Counted from the first letter of the stretch, positions 16,833 through 26,835 are shown. The stretch is 64,000 bases of DNA from Rhizobium leguminosarum (GCF_002953715.1 NZ_CP025012.1:186001-250000); one strand, 5' to 3'. Program-made: numbers and translations. Notes: generated from the sequence alone by a model not told the origin.

Positions 16833-18732
16833 TGTGTATTTCCTCCACGCTCGGCCGCACATCCGGGTGAGCGGCATCCGTTCTCAGTTGGATCTCCTCC
16901 GGATCGGAAATCCATCGTGGTTTGAAGAAGATCGTGCGCAGGGCGGTCCCGCCCCGGCCTGCACCGGAGGCGGCGTAGCGCTCTTCGAACAGCTGAAGGC
17001 GGCCGCTGCCCCAGGCGAGTGCCTCGGTCGCATCCTTTCCGCGCATGATGGTTGCAGCCCCCGGCAACGCGACAAGCGCAAGAAGCACGGTCGCCATGGC
17101 CGGACGGTAGAAACGCGGGGCCGCCGCAACCGTATTTTCCTTCGAATGACGCCCGACGATGACCAACAGCAGCGCGCAGTAGATTGCCGCGTTCAGGATG
17201 GTAAAGAAGTAACCACCCTTGGAGGCGCCGGCATCGCCGATTGCCAGGGCGGGCAATACCGCCATGAGCGCCAGCAAAGCGTAGGGCGCCAGGACACGCA
17301 CCGGCAGCAGATCGACTTCGGACCGGCCTTTCGGCGTGACGCGGAAATCGACGAAGGAGCCTGTCACAAAATCGTGCACCGCAGCCAGCGTGCCGGCGAG
17401 CGCCCAGGGCCAGCGCGCGAAGAGAAAGAGCATGCATTCCCAGCTCAGGATCTTGGCGTCGTAGGGGCGGAACGAGCTGCTGGCGCGCCAGCGATAAGCC
17501 ATCACCACGAGAGCGATAGAAAGCGGTGCGAAATGCGCCAGGAAATCGGGGTAGGTCACCGTCACGAAGTTCTGGCCGCGCACGAGCGCGATGATCGGCA
17601 ACGCAAACATGAGCAACATGAAGAACGCAAAAAGCGGATACCAGAGTTGCGAAAAGAGGAACTGGAACTTGAGCCGAGGCGGCAGCCGGCCGACGAGGCT
17701 CGGCGAGTACCGCAACAGCACCATGACCAGGCTGCGCGACCACTGGAATTCCTGCGTCACGAGATCGCTGAAGGTTCTTGGGCCGTCACCATGGGCGATG
17801 GCATCCAGCGCATGCACACCCCGCCAGCCGCCGGCATTCATCATCAATGTCGTCGAATGGTCTTCAGCCAACTCCGGACCGAGGCCGCCGATCTGTTTGA
17901 GGGCGACGGTACGCACCGCGTAATGCGACCCTATGCACATCGGCGCCAGGCCGCCATTGTAACCGGCTTGGAGCGAGCCATGCATGCTGGCCTCGGCATA
18001 GAGCCTTCCACGTGCCGACCAGCTTTCGGAAGCGTTCTTGTCGCAAATGCTGGGGGCCGAGACATAGCCGACCTTTGGATCGGCGAACGGACGCAGCATG
18101 TGGAAGAGATAGTCGGGCGCGGGAACATGATCCGCATCGAGTTGCGCCACGAAATCGTAGCGGCTGTAGCCGTAGTGGTCGTAGAAGAAGGCGAGGTTGC
18201 CTTCCTTGCACCGCGTGCGTCGGGGCCACGACGTCCGATGATAATCGGATCGTCCCTTGCGGGTCGAGACGAGGACCCCGTGCCCGGAGCACCAGTCGAG
18301 AGTCTCGGGGGAAGGGTCTTCGTCGGCAAGCCAGGTGTCGTGTTCCACCTCCTGGGCAAGCATTGCCAGCAGGGTTTCACTGACGACCGAGAAGGGTTCC
18401 GCCGGCGCCTTGGTCACGACCATGGCCACTCGACTGCCCGCCGGCAGGCGCAAGGGACCGTTCGGTCTTGCCGCCCGATAGAAGACGACGATGAAATAGG
18501 CCGGCAGAGCGGTAACCCAGGCAAGAACGAGGCTCACCGTAATTGTGCCGAAAGCATCGACGTGATGGCGCGGCTCCAGCCACCAGATCCAGAAATAGGC
18601 GAAGGCGCAGGCCCATACGGCCGCCGAGAACAGATATTCGGCCCGCCGATGTCCGGTCAGAACCGGGACAAGAAGCGGCTCGTGGGAGGGTTCCGGAGCA
18701 TGCGTCGCTTGGGTAATCGCAAGTTCGGTCAC
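16825..18732 (-). CDS. GT2 membrane glycosyltransferase (cellulose synthase-like)
   Basis: A 635-residue processive-type family 2 transferase. Two membrane segments come first (about 30-75), then the catalytic GT2 domain with the LDADH metal-binding motif, an ED acid pair and a QEFQW motif (a variant of QxxRW), then at least four more membrane segments and a cytoplasmic tail. It should polymerise and extrude a beta-linked glycan. The start is GTG 18732, overlapping the TGA of galE by four bases (GTGA); a longer frame to 18897 is mere extension into galE. GalE and the UDP-xylose-synthase-like enzyme upstream suggest UDP-galactose/UDP-glucose and possibly UDP-xylose as donors. There is no PilZ domain, so direct c-di-GMP control is not evident. 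Confidence 0.92.
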   Translation of the reverse strand: MTELAITQATHAPEPSHEPLLVPVLTGHRRAEYLFSAAVWACAFAYFWIWWLEPRHHVDAFGTITVSLVLAWVTALPAYFIVVFYRAARPNGPLRLPAGSRVAMVVTKAPAEPFSVVSETLLAMLAQEVEHDTWLADEDPSPETLDWCSGHGVLVSTRKGRSDYHRTSWPRRTRCKEGNLAFFYDHYGYSRYDFVAQLDADHVPAPDYLFHMLRPFADPKVGYVSAPSICDKNASESWSARGRLYAEASMHGSLQAGYNGGLAPMCIGSHYAVRTVALKQIGGLGPELAEDHSTTLMMNAGGWRGVHALDAIAHGDGPRTFSDLVTQEFQWSRSLVMVLLRYSPSLVGRLPPRLKFQFLFSQLWYPLFAFFMLLMFALPIIALVRGQNFVTVTYPDFLAHFAPLSIALVVMAYRWRASSSFRPYDAKILSWECMLFLFARWPWALAGTLAAVHDFVTGSFVDFRVTPKGRSEVDLLPVRVLAPYALLALMAVLPALAIGDAGASKGGYFFTILNAAIYCALLLVIVGRHSKENTVAAAPRFYRPAMATVLLALVALPGAATIMRGKDATEALAWGSGRLQLFEERYAASGAGRGGTALRTIFFKPRWISDPEEIQLRTDAAHPDVRPSVEEIHNA

Positions 18733-19715
18733 GCGCGCGCCTCCAGTCCGAAGAACGGAGCCGCCGTCCGCACGATGGTTTCGAGGTCGGAATATCGAGG
18801 CTGGAAGCAGAGCGTCTCGCGGGCCAGACTGGCGTCGGCGTAGAGGCTGGGCGGATCGCCCGGCCGGCGTGGATGGATGACGACCGGGACTTCGCACCCG
18901 GTCGTTTCCTGGATCACGCGCAGAACTTCCCTGATGGAAAAACCCCGCCCGGTGCCGAGGTTGACAGCGAGGTTTGCTCCGCCTTTGGCGAGATGGGTGA
19001 AGGCCTGAACATGGGCGCGCGCGAGATCTGCGACGTGAATATAGTCCCTTATGCAGGTCCCGTCAGGGGTATCGTAATCATCGCCGAATATTTCCAGGTG
19101 CGGAATCCGGCCGGCCGCGGCCAGCAGCGCCCGCGGAATGAGATGGGTTTCCGGAACGTGCCATTCGCCAAGCTCGCCGTCCGGATCGGCTCCACAGGCA
19201 TTGAAGTAACGCAGGGCAACATACCGCAGGCCGTAGGCCGCCGCATAATCGGCGAGCATATGCTCGAAGATCAGCTTGGTCTTGCCGTAGGGGTTGATCG
19301 GAGCCTTCGGCAACGTCTCATCGATCGGCAGCACGGAGGGGACGCCGTAGACGGCACAACTCGATGAGAAGATGATGTTCTGAAGCCCCGTCTGCCGGCA
19401 GGCATCGATAAGCGACAATGCACCGCAGACATTGTTGTTGTAATATTTCGCTGGGTTTTGCACGGACTCGCCCACGTAGGCCGAGGCGGCAAAGTGGATG
19501 ACGGCATCGGGAGCATATTTCTCGATGACCTCGATCAGGCATGACGTGTCGAGGACATCACCTTCGACGAAAGGGCCCCAGCGCACGGACGAACGGTTTC
19601 CGGTCGTGAGATTGTCGTAGACGACAGGCTCAATCCCCTCCGAGCGGAGGAGCTTGGCGGTGTGGCTGCCGATATAGCCGGCACCGCCCGTGACCAGGAC
19701 CCGGCGCGCATCCAT
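18729..19715 (-). CDS. galE: UDP-glucose 4-epimerase
   Basis: Interconverts UDP-glucose and UDP-galactose in the cytoplasm. The 328-residue extended SDR has the NAD-binding GGAGYIGSH motif at the N terminus, the active-site Ser in FSSSCAVYG, the YGKTK catalytic Tyr/Lys and the RYFNACGAD substrate segment. Length is normal. In rhizobia the equivalent is often called exoB. Its ATG shares one base with the stop of the preceding decarboxylase-type gene (TGATG), and its own stop overlaps the GT2 start, so it is the second gene of a tight operon supplying sugar nucleotides. Confidence 0.95.
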   Translation of the reverse strand: MDARRVLVTGGAGYIGSHTAKLLRSEGIEPVVYDNLTTGNRSSVRWGPFVEGDVLDTSCLIEVIEKYAPDAVIHFAASAYVGESVQNPAKYYNNNVCGALSLIDACRQTGLQNIIFSSSCAVYGVPSVLPIDETLPKAPINPYGKTKLIFEHMLADYAAAYGLRYVALRYFNACGADPDGELGEWHVPETHLIPRALLAAAGRIPHLEIFGDDYDTPDGTCIRDYIHVADLARAHVQAFTHLAKGGANLAVNLGTGRGFSIREVLRVIQETTGCEVPVVIHPRRPGDPPSLYADASLARETLCFQPRYSDLETIVRTAAPFFGLEARA

Positions 19716-20761
19716 CAGACCGCCTCCAGTTCGCGTGCCGGACGGGTGAGAAGGCCATCGAAATAGTCGATCGTCTGACGCAGGCCGTTCGACAGGTCGA
19801 TCTTCGGCCGCCAGTCGAGTTCCTGCATGGCAAGCGAAATATCGGGGCGACGCTGACGGGGATCGTCAACCGGCAGAGCGCGATGGATGATTTGCGACCG
19901 GGAACCGGTCAATCCGATCACCTGCTCGGCTAGCTCCCGGATCGTGAATTCGCCCGGATTGCCGAGATTGACAGGTCCCGTCAGCGACGACGGTGAGGCC
20001 ATCATGCGGACCATGCCGCCGATGAGATCATCGACGAAACAGAACGAGCGGGTCTGCGAACCGTCGCCATATATCGTGATGTCTTGCCCCGTCAGGGCCT
20101 GAACGATGAAATTCGAGACGACGCGGCCGTCGTCCGGACGCATCCGCGGGCCGTAGGTATTGAAGATGCGGATGACCTTGATCTCGACGCCGTGCGTGTT
20201 GTGGAAGTCGAAGAACAGCGTCTCGGCGCACCGCTTGCCCTCGTCATAGCAGGAGCGCGGCCCGAACGAATTGACGTTGCCCCAGTAGCTTTCGACCTGC
20301 GGGTGGACGTTCGGGTCGCCGTAGACTTCGGAGGTGGATGCCTGAAGGATGCGTGCGCCGGTGCGCGCGGCCAGCTCCAGAAGGTTGAGGGAGCCCAGCA
20401 CGCAGGTCTTTGTCGTATGGACCGGATCGGCCTGATAATGCTGGGGCGATGCCGGGCAGGCGAGGTTATAGATCTCGTCGACTTCCAGATCGAGCGGGTG
20501 GACGATATCGTGGGCGACGACATTGAAGCGATCGACTCGCTTCAGATGGACGATATTGCGCCGCATGCCGGTGGAAAAGTTGTCGAGGCAGATCACCTGG
20601 TGTCCGGCGGCCAAAAGCGTCTCGCACAGATGCGATCCGAGGAAGCCTGCACCGCCGGTGACAAGAACTCTCTTGGGAGCACGAGATATTCCGGATGGAT
20701 AATTTGCATCACGAGCCGAAGTTTGCACAGAGCGCGCACGAATCCTGCCAAGATAGTTCAC
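19715..20761 (-). CDS. UDP-glucuronate decarboxylase / dTDP-glucose dehydratase-type SDR
   Basis: A 348-residue extended SDR, best matching UDP-xylose synthase: GGAGFLGSH near residue 36, the [11 protein letters not shown]er/Thr segment, the YDEGKR catalytic Tyr/Lys, [10 protein letters not shown] and the C-terminal RRPDIS segment common to this subgroup. It would make UDP-xylose from UDP-glucuronate, although dTDP-glucose 4,6-dehydratase activity cannot be excluded by eye. The roughly 28-residue N-terminal extension before the Rossmann fold is poorly conserved-looking, so a later start is possible. It is the first gene of the exopolysaccharide operon and faces an AT-rich divergent promoter region. 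Confidence 0.88.
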   Translation of the reverse strand: MNYLGRIRARSVQTSARDANYPSGISRAPKRVLVTGGAGFLGSHLCETLLAAGHQVICLDNFSTGMRRNIVHLKRVDRFNVVAHDIVHPLDLEVDEIYNLACPASPQHYQADPVHTTKTCVLGSLNLLELAARTGARILQASTSEVYGDPNVHPQVESYWGNVNSFGPRSCYDEGKRCAETLFFDFHNTHGVEIKVIRIFNTYGPRMRPDDGRVVSNFIVQALTGQDITIYGDGSQTRSFCFVDDLIGGMVRMMASPSSLTGPVNLGNPGEFTIRELAEQVIGLTGSRSQIIHRALPVDDPRQRRPDISLAMQELDWRPKIDLSNGLRQTIDYFDGLLTRPARELEAV

Positions 20762-21115
20762 GACTACCTCCCGTGTTTTCAGATTTTGCTATGGGATCTT
20801 CGATCTTTACTTCGCAATCCCGCGAAACTAAGTCGTTCGATCATGCGAATATTTTATTCGTCCGGTTTTTCTTTTGGAAAGTACCGATGTTTATTTAGAT
20901 ACAGCTAAGGGAGGCAATTGTCGTTATCCTCACGTCCTGGAAATTATCGCTCCGTACATTTCAGTGCGAAAAGGAATATGATAAACAACTTATGGAGGTG
21001 ACTTTTCGAGCACTTCCGCTTTTTCAGATGGAGTTCTGCGGAGATTTCAGCCGCAAAAACAATTGCTTTTCTCAATTTCCATGGCTCGGGTCGGGTTATG
21101 TGCTGGAGGAATTGG
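20762..21115. promoter_or_regulatory. Divergent intergenic region between exopolysaccharide operon and AraC regulator
   Basis: About 350 bases without a gene and clearly richer in A/T than both flanks, as expected for the two divergent promoters. A short palindrome, CGAATA-ttt-TATTCG, lies at 20846-20860 in the most AT-rich stretch and is a possible operator. No exact promoter hexamers are claimed. Confidence 0.55.
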
Positions 21116-22264
21116 ATGGCTACAGGGTCTGAATCCGACGATGATCCTGCCGCGGAACAGGAACGGCCGGCGCATATGGAGCGGCGGCGCTGGCCGCGTG
21201 AACCGGCCATGCGCAAGGAACGCCCACCCCATGCCTCCCCTGCACTCGTGCCGCTGCGATTCTCGACGCAGGACCTGCCACCGGCAGAACAATTCCAGGC
21301 CTGGCGGGCACATATGGCGCCGCTCGTGGATGTTCATCTGCCGGAGGGAAAATCACCGGAAGACGGGTTCCTCGCAGAGCAGATCGGCTGGCATCTCGGC
21401 GATATCCTCATCGTCCAGCAGCGCGCGCATGCCCACAGATATATCCGCGATCAGGCCATGCTTCGATCGAGCCCCATCGACCATTGGAACGTCGGCCTGC
21501 AGCGCAGCGGCCAAGCCTGGACCGAGGTCAACCGTCGTGTCACCGAGACCGGCGCCGGCGAGATACTTTTCATGTCTCTCGGCAGCCCCTATCGCGGACG
21601 GATGACCGATACCGAAGCTTTGCTCGTGTTCCTGCCGTATGAGTTGCTGGCTCGCGACGCGAGCCTTCTCCAGAGCGCCGGCAACACGGTTCTTTCGGGC
21701 AGCCACGCCGAGTTGCTCACGGGCTATCTCACGGGCCTCGAAACGAACCTCGGCAATCTGACGATAGAGGAAGTGCCCCGGATCATCCAAACCATCGGCG
21801 ATATGGTCGTTGCGGGCGCCGCATCGTCCACAAGGACTGATACCGGTCAAAACCAGACCAACATGGGACTGATGGAGCGGGCGCACCGCTACATCCACGT
21901 CAATCTCCATTCGGAAAACTTGACACCGGACATGATGTGCCGCGCGTTGGGGATTTCGCGTACGCGGCTTTACCAGCTGTTTGAGGCGAACGGAGGCGTG
22001 CTCAATTATATTCGCAAGCGGCGATTGCTGCAGGCCTATGCGGATCTCAGCAATCCGGCCGACCACAGGCCGATTTCAGAAATCGCAGAAGCCGCCGGTT
22101 TCGAGGTCGCCGCCAATTTTACGCGCGCCTTCATCCACGAATTCAGGCTGAGCCCGCGTGAAATCCGAAGGACGGTGGTAACCCAACAGCGGCCGGCTCC
22201 GGCCATCCGCTCCACGCGGCGTTACGGAAAAACGATCGGTGATTGGCTGGCCCTGACGGGTTGA
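21116..22264 (+). CDS. AraC-family transcriptional regulator
   Basis: A 382-residue regulator. The N-terminal two thirds resemble the AraC-binding-like sensor domain (PF14525 type), and the C-terminal about 100 residues form the double HTH: the first helix pair contains ALGISRTRLYQLF, the second the ISEIAEAAGFEVAANFTRAF segment. The ATG at 21116 has GGAGG six bases upstream and is preferred over the in-frame ATG at 21098, which lies before that ribosome-binding site. It is transcribed away from the exopolysaccharide operon across a shared AT-rich region and is the obvious candidate to regulate it, as well as itself. The inducer is unknown. Confidence 0.92.
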   Translation: MATGSESDDDPAAEQERPAHMERRRWPREPAMRKERPPHASPALVPLRFSTQDLPPAEQFQAWRAHMAPLVDVHLPEGKSPEDGFLAEQIGWHLGDILIVQQRAHAHRYIRDQAMLRSSPIDHWNVGLQRSGQAWTEVNRRVTETGAGEILFMSLGSPYRGRMTDTEALLVFLPYELLARDASLLQSAGNTVLSGSHAELLTGYLTGLETNLGNLTIEEVPRIIQTIGDMVVAGAASSTRTDTGQNQTNMGLMERAHRYIHVNLHSENLTPDMMCRALGISRTRLYQLFEANGGVLNYIRKRRLLQAYADLSNPADHRPISEIAEAAGFEVAANFTRAFIHEFRLSPREIRRTVVTQQRPAPAIRSTRRYGKTIGDWLALTG

Positions 22265-22307
22265 TCTAACAAGTTTCAGGCAGATCGTCATCCCACGCCG
22301 ACCAAGC

Positions 22308-22586
22308 CTAATCCCCGAAAAACCGGATCGGCTTGTATTGCCGATGCGCGATGATCAGGCTCCGGTCGGGCTGGATGATGTAGGTTTCCTCCACCTCCCG
22401 GCCGTACTGGTCGATGAAGTCATGCGGGAAGGCGGAGCCGGGGGGTGATTTGGTGAGCTTGCTGCGCGGCTGGCCACTATAGGTGATGCTGCCGGGGATG
22501 GGTTCGAGGCCCGGTCCGCTGTAGCTGACGGTGTTGCATCCCGCGAGAACGAGCGTGCCGACGAGGCCGATGATTGCAGGTTTCAT
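22308..22586 (-). CDS. Small lipoprotein (intact parent of two decayed copies)
   Basis: A 92-residue lipoprotein. The signal peptide ends in the lipobox LAGC near residue 17, and the mature part is short, Gly/Pro-rich and then charged, with an HDFIDQYGREVEETY segment and a basic-aromatic C terminus. The ATG at 22586 has GGGAGG seven bases upstream; longer in-frame starts up to 22730 would bury the signal peptide. No function is known to me. It follows the AraC gene tail-to-tail. Copies of its 3' end lie at 13293-13420 and 15015-15222. Confidence 0.85.
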   Translation of the reverse strand: MKPAIIGLVGTLVLAGCNTVSYSGPGLEPIPGSITYSGQPRSKLTKSPPGSAFPHDFIDQYGREVEETYIIQPDRSLIIAHRQYKPIRFFGD

Positions 22587-23006
22587 GTCCATCCCTCCCA
22601 ATGCCGTGAATAGTGTCATTCTACCCCTTGCCGGAGAGAGTTCACGACACGAATGCTCATGCCGCTCTTCAATCCTTTGGGAAGCATCCCCGGGGGACGT
22701 CGTGATCGAGCGGCCGGACGCGACATCCACCTATTGATATTAGGGTGAGAATCCCGTTCCTCCAGACGCGCCGACACATCCATTGCCGAAATCGATGCCG
22801 TCTGCTAGATCGGCATCGTCGAAAAAGGCAGGATCGGTTGAGGTAAGCCCGATCCCTTCCGTTGGAGCGTTAAGCGTTCTGGCGAAGCTCTGCTCCGTGC
22901 CATGGCACGAGAACCCGCGACGTGATCCGCATGAAGATGCGGGATCCCGGCGGCGTGCGGAGACGGCAAAAAGGCAGTCCCGGGATTTTTTCGAACGGAG
23001 ACTGAC
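22587..23006. other. Intergenic, no gene seen
   Basis: About 420 bases between the divergently transcribed lipoprotein and VOC genes. Short open frames here lack ribosome-binding sites and recognisable products. An imperfect hairpin, GATCCGCAT with ATGCGGGATC, lies at 22924-22946. Promoters for both flanking genes should lie here. Confidence 0.5.
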
Positions 23007-23387
23007 ATGCGCTTGAACCACCTCGATTTCCACGTACCCGATATTGCTGCCACGGCGGATTTCTTCATCCGCCATTTCGGCCTAACGCTGAAGGATATGC
23101 GCGGCCAGAACGGCCTCGCGATCCTGGAGGACGATACCGGCCTCGAAATCGTCCTCAGCCACGCAATCGCAAAATTCGGCACCGCCGATCAGGTGGAGAT
23201 CGGACGCCAGACCTATCACATCGGCTTCATTCTGCCCGAAAGGGCGGATGTCGATGCGGTCCATGCCGGGCTTGCGGCTGCCGGTGCTGCGCTGTCCGGT
23301 CCGCCGGCCGCCATGCGCGGCGGCTGGCTCTTTTATTGCACGGCGCCCGGAAACATCCTCGTCGAGATCGGCTGGCGGCCGGGTTAG
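23007..23387 (+). CDS. VOC (glyoxalase/bleomycin-resistance-fold) family protein
   Basis: A 126-residue single VOC domain with the two beta-alpha-beta-beta-beta halves. The early metal-ligand position is the His in LDFHVPD, the second half opens with YHIGFIL, and Glu in the final VEIGW strand is the usual last ligand. GGAG precedes the ATG. Substrate cannot be told; such proteins include dioxygenases, glyoxalases and resistance proteins. It stands alone on the plus strand and shares a hairpin terminator with the chemoreceptor gene that converges on it. Confidence 0.88.
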   Translation: MRLNHLDFHVPDIAATADFFIRHFGLTLKDMRGQNGLAILEDDTGLEIVLSHAIAKFGTADQVEIGRQTYHIGFILPERADVDAVHAGLAAAGAALSGPPAAMRGGWLFYCTAPGNILVEIGWRPG

Positions 23388-23400
23388 ACGATACCCAAAA

Positions 23401-23428
23401 GGCAAGGGCGGCCGCAGCCGCCCTTGCC
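23401..23428 (-). terminator. Hairpin terminator between VOC gene and chemoreceptor gene
   Basis: A perfect 12-base-pair GC-rich stem (GGCAAGGGCGGC and its complement) with a four-base loop. On the minus strand it is followed by TTTT, making it a Rho-independent terminator for the chemoreceptor gene. Read from the other side it lies just after the VOC stop and may serve both genes. Confidence 0.8.
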
Positions 23429-23447
23429 AATGCCTGTTTTGACTGGC

Positions 23448-25442
23448 TCAGAATTCCGTCCAGTCGGGATCCTGGCTCGGCGATGTGCTGCCGCCGGCGC
23501 CGAAGGCGTTGGCGATCTTCTGGCCGAGCGCGCGGGCCGGTGAGGCGGCCGGGCGGGCAGCACCTTCGCGGGCGACACGGATCGGGGCTGCCCTGGCTGC
23601 CGGGCGGGCGGCAGCGCGTGGTACTGCTGTGGCGATTGGCGCACTCGTGGTGAAGCCGCCGGTGCCGGTCAGCCTGAATTGGCCGAGCAGGTTGTTGAGC
23701 GCTGCCGCTTCCGTTGCCAGGTTGTGGCTGGCGGCGGTGGATTCCTCGACCATCGCTGCATTCTGCTGCGTGCCCTGGTCCATGGAATTGACGGCGGTGT
23801 TGATCTCCTGCAGTCCGATCGACTGTTCGCGGGAGGCTTCGGCGATTGCGTGGACGTGCTGGTTGATCTCCTGCACCTCTTGGACGATCGCGTCGAGTGC
23901 CTTGCCGGTTTCGCCGACCAGCGAGACGCCGGTCTGCACATGCGTGCCGGAGGTGCTGATCAGCGCCTTGATCTCCTTGGCGGCCTTGGCCGAGCGCTGG
24001 GCGAGCTCGCGCACTTCCTGGGCGACGACCGCAAAGCCCTTGCCGGCTTCGCCGGCGCGGGCCGCTTCAACGCCTGCGTTCAAGGCCAAAAGATTGGTCT
24101 GGAAGGCGATGTCGTCGATGACGCCGATGATGTTGGAGATTTCGCCTGAGGACTTCTCGATCTGCTGCATGGCGGAGACGGCCTTGCGGACGATCTCGCC
24201 CGATTTTTCAGCGCCGAGGCGTGTGCGGGCGACGAGCTGGCTCGCCTCCTCGGTACGCTTGGCGGCGTCGCGCACCGTCGTTGTGATCTCCTCCAGCGCC
24301 GCTGCCGTCTCTTCGACGGAGGCCGATTGCTGTTCCGTCCGCTGGGAAAGCTGGTCTGCGGAAGAGCGGATCTCATTGGCGCCGGCGCCGATCGCCCGGG
24401 CATTGGCGCCGACCGTATGCAGGGTTTCGTTGAGCTTCTCGACCGAGTTGTTGAAATCCTCACGCAGCGCATCGAGATGCGCGACGAAGGGTTCGTCGAT
24501 ATGCGAGGCGAGATCGCCGGCGGCAAGGCGGCGCAGGCCGTCACCGAGTGCGGTGACGGCGCGTTCCAGTTCGGATGCTTCACGGACCTTCTGCGCCTCG
24601 CGTTCGCGGCGCTCGCTGTCGCTGACGTTGCGGTCGGCTTCGGCGCGCGCTTCAATCCGGCCACGCTCGATCGCATTGTCGCGGAAGACCAAAACGGCCT
24701 TTGCCATCTGGCCGACTTCGTCGCCGCGGTCGAGGCCGCTGACATCGCTCGTTGTATCGCCCTCGGCAAGCCGGGTCATGCGCTGGCGCAGCCGCGTCAT
24801 CGGGCCGGCGATGCCCTTCTGGGCGACGAACACGCTGAAGCCGACGGCGGCGAGAACGGCGATGCCGATCAGCACGAAACAGAAGACGATCCGCCCGTTG
24901 ACGGAAGCCGAGAGCGCGTCGCCGCCATCGTTGAGCATCACCATCATCGCATCATTGTTGGCGATCATCTTCGGCGTCAGCGCATTGAGCTTGGCATTGA
25001 TCAGGGCAACATTCGAAAGCGCTCCGGCGCTGTCCTTGGCTTTGCTCTGTTCGATGATCTTGTTGGACAGGGTTTCGATCTCATCGATGCCCGCCTGGAT
25101 TTCATCGATCGCGGGCTTGCGGCTGGGCACCAGCGCCAGCGCCTGCTTCATGCGGTCACGCGCCTGCGGCAGCTTGCTCGGTGTGGCGAGCGCCGTCTGG
25201 AATGCTGGCGTATCGGGCTTCATGTCGGCAAGCAGGGTGACCTGCAGCACCGAGGCCACCGCCGATGCGCTGGCGCGCGCGCTCAGCATCGAAGCCTGTG
25301 CCTCGTGATCGATGAAAGCGCTATAGGCGGCGTCCGCACGGCGGAACTCGGAGATGACATAGATCAGCCCGGCCATGGTGATCAGCCCGAGCAGCGCCAC
25401 GACCGATATGATTTTTGTGCGGATTTTCAGATGTTTCAGCAT
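23448..25442 (-). CDS. Methyl-accepting chemotaxis protein
   Basis: A 664-residue chemoreceptor. One membrane helix near residues 10-32, a periplasmic helical sensor domain to about 180, a second membrane helix (about 183-207), HAMP and a linker, then the long cytoplasmic coiled coil, with the signalling hairpin tip in the stretch [23 protein letters not shown] (quoted in part). The C-terminal linker is Ala/Pro/Arg-rich and ends in DWTEF, which resembles the docking pentapeptide for CheR/CheB found at the end of some receptors. It therefore probably recruits its own methylation enzymes. Ligand unknown. It is a single-gene unit with its own terminator. Confidence 0.96.
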   Translation of the reverse strand: MLKHLKIRTKIISVVALLGLITMAGLIYVISEFRRADAAYSAFIDHEAQASMLSARASASAVASVLQVTLLADMKPDTPAFQTALATPSKLPQARDRMKQALALVPSRKPAIDEIQAGIDEIETLSNKIIEQSKAKDSAGALSNVALINAKLNALTPKMIANNDAMMVMLNDGGDALSASVNGRIVFCFVLIGIAVLAAVGFSVFVAQKGIAGPMTRLRQRMTRLAEGDTTSDVSGLDRGDEVGQMAKAVLVFRDNAIERGRIEARAEADRNVSDSERREREAQKVREASELERAVTALGDGLRRLAAGDLASHIDEPFVAHLDALREDFNNSVEKLNETLHTVGANARAIGAGANEIRSSADQLSQRTEQQSASVEETAAALEEITTTVRDAAKRTEEASQLVARTRLGAEKSGEIVRKAVSAMQQIEKSSGEISNIIGVIDDIAFQTNLLALNAGVEAARAGEAGKGFAVVAQEVRELAQRSAKAAKEIKALISTSGTHVQTGVSLVGETGKALDAIVQEVQEINQHVHAIAEASREQSIGLQEINTAVNSMDQGTQQNAAMVEESTAASHNLATEAAALNNLLGQFRLTGTGGFTTSAPIATAVPRAAARPAARAAPIRVAREGAARPAASPARALGQKIANAFGAGGSTSPSQDPDWTEF

Positions 25443-25875
25443 GGAAATGTCACCCGATTGACGGGGCGCATCGCGCGCCCGGTGCTTTTGAAATCAATTG
25501 TTGCAGAAAACGCTGCTTCAATATCGCGGTTGAGGGATTACGTTTGGGCTGACGCTTGCATCATGCGATCGGCTGGCGGGGTCCGATGTCGTCGCAACAA
25601 ATAAAAGGCGATATTCTTTAATTCCGCGCTAACAGAGGGCGGCGGATGACTGTGATTTTTAGGGGCTGAATTGTCGTCCAGGTGCGTTGCCATGGCTGTC
25701 GGTCCGCGCCGGTGGCTGCCCCTCACCCTAACCCTCTCCCCGTAAAAACGGGGAGAGGGGACGTGCCCTCAGCACGACCCAGCTCACCTCCACGCATATT
25801 CCCCACCAGGCATGACTCTGATACATCTCGCCGACGCCGCAGTGCTTCGCGCTTAATCCAGAGACCAAGATCACG
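25443..25875. other. Divergent intergenic region
   Basis: About 430 bases between the chemoreceptor and the solute-binding protein, read away from each other. It contains the palindromic element listed separately; otherwise only short open frames without coding character were seen. Promoters for both genes are expected here. Confidence 0.5.
25732..25759. repeat. Palindromic intergenic element
   Basis: A perfect 12-base stem, CCCTCTCCCCGT with its complement, and a four-base A loop, within a longer C-rich stretch (CCCTCACCCTAACCC). This type is familiar as a high-copy palindromic repeat in many rhizobial genomes. It could act as a transcription terminator or simply be a dispersed repeat. Confidence 0.75.
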
Positions 25876-26751
25876 ATGATGCAATCCAAGCCGGCATCCC
25901 TGACTCTGAAGGGTTTTTTCGCGTTCGGCCTGTTGCTGGCGACGCTTTTTTCAAGTTTTGCCGCATCCGCCCAGCAGTCGTCCCCCTCGCTGCCGCTGCT
26001 CTTCGATGCACGCGAACGTCTTGCGAGGCCCGATCTCTCCTCGCTGGTGCGCCTACGTTTCCTGACGTCGGTCGATTTCCCGCCCTTCAATTTCACCGAT
26101 CAGAACGGCAAGCTCTCCGGCTTCAATGTCGATCTCGCCCGCGAAATCTGCAGCGAACTGGAGATTTCAGACAAGTGCCAGATCCAGGCGATCCCCTTCG
26201 CCGACCTCAGGGACGCGCTCGCCGCCTCGCAGGGCGATGCCGTCATCGCCGGTTTTGCCGTGACCCCGGAGCTGCGCCGGCAATTCGTCTTCTCCAGACC
26301 CTATCTGATGCTGCCGGCGCGCTTCGTGCGCAATCTCGCCGTGCCGCTCGACGGAAAGACCGCTGCCGCCCTTTCCAGCCACCCGGTCGGTGTTGTCCGG
26401 GGGACGGTGCACGAGGCGATGCTGGCCGCCTTCTTCCCGGCGATCAAGGCCGAGCCATTCGACACAAAGGACGCCCTGCTTGCGGCGCTCAGGGACCGCA
26501 AGGTCGATGCCGCCTTTGCCGATGCGCTGCAGCTTTCCTTCTGGGTCTCTTCGCCGGCCTCGGCCAAATGCTGCGCGCTGTTCGACGGCCCCTATCTCTC
26601 GGAGCATTTCCTCGGCGAGGGCATGACGATCATGCTGCGGCAGAAGGACAGCGTGCTGACATCCGCCATCGACCACGCGCTCGCCACGCTGTCGCGCAAC
26701 GGCCGCCTCCAGGAAATCTATCTGCGCTACTTTCCCTACGGGCTCTATTGA
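25876..26751 (+). CDS. Periplasmic solute-binding protein, family 3 (amino-acid type)
   Basis: A 291-residue exported binding protein: signal peptide to about residue 34 (cleavage after Ala-Ser-Ala), then an SBP family 3 domain with FPPFNF, GFNVDLAREIC and a second-lobe VGVVRGT segment. Four Cys residues are visible, enough for two disulfides. No permease or ATPase gene is adjacent, so it is an orphan that either feeds a transporter elsewhere or acts as a sensor input. Two adjacent ATG codons start the frame, with only a weak ribosome-binding site. Confidence 0.9.
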   Translation: MMQSKPASLTLKGFFAFGLLLATLFSSFAASAQQSSPSLPLLFDARERLARPDLSSLVRLRFLTSVDFPPFNFTDQNGKLSGFNVDLAREICSELEISDKCQIQAIPFADLRDALAASQGDAVIAGFAVTPELRRQFVFSRPYLMLPARFVRNLAVPLDGKTAAALSSHPVGVVRGTVHEAMLAAFFPAIKAEPFDTKDALLAALRDRKVDAAFADALQLSFWVSSPASAKCCALFDGPYLSEHFLGEGMTIMLRQKDSVLTSAIDHALATLSRNGRLQEIYLRYFPYGLY

Positions 26752-26835
26752 AGCCGCTAAAAGACGCGGGACGCGCTCTAAAGCGCGTCGTAATCTTTCA
26801 GATTCGCTCCTCGCGCTTTAGGTCTTTGTTTTTTC

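Noticed and set aside
16660..18843. A 727-codon plus-strand open frame across the GH26 and GT2 genes
   Set aside because: High-GC shadow frame; the minus strand has clear catalytic motifs, coupled starts and ribosome-binding sites.
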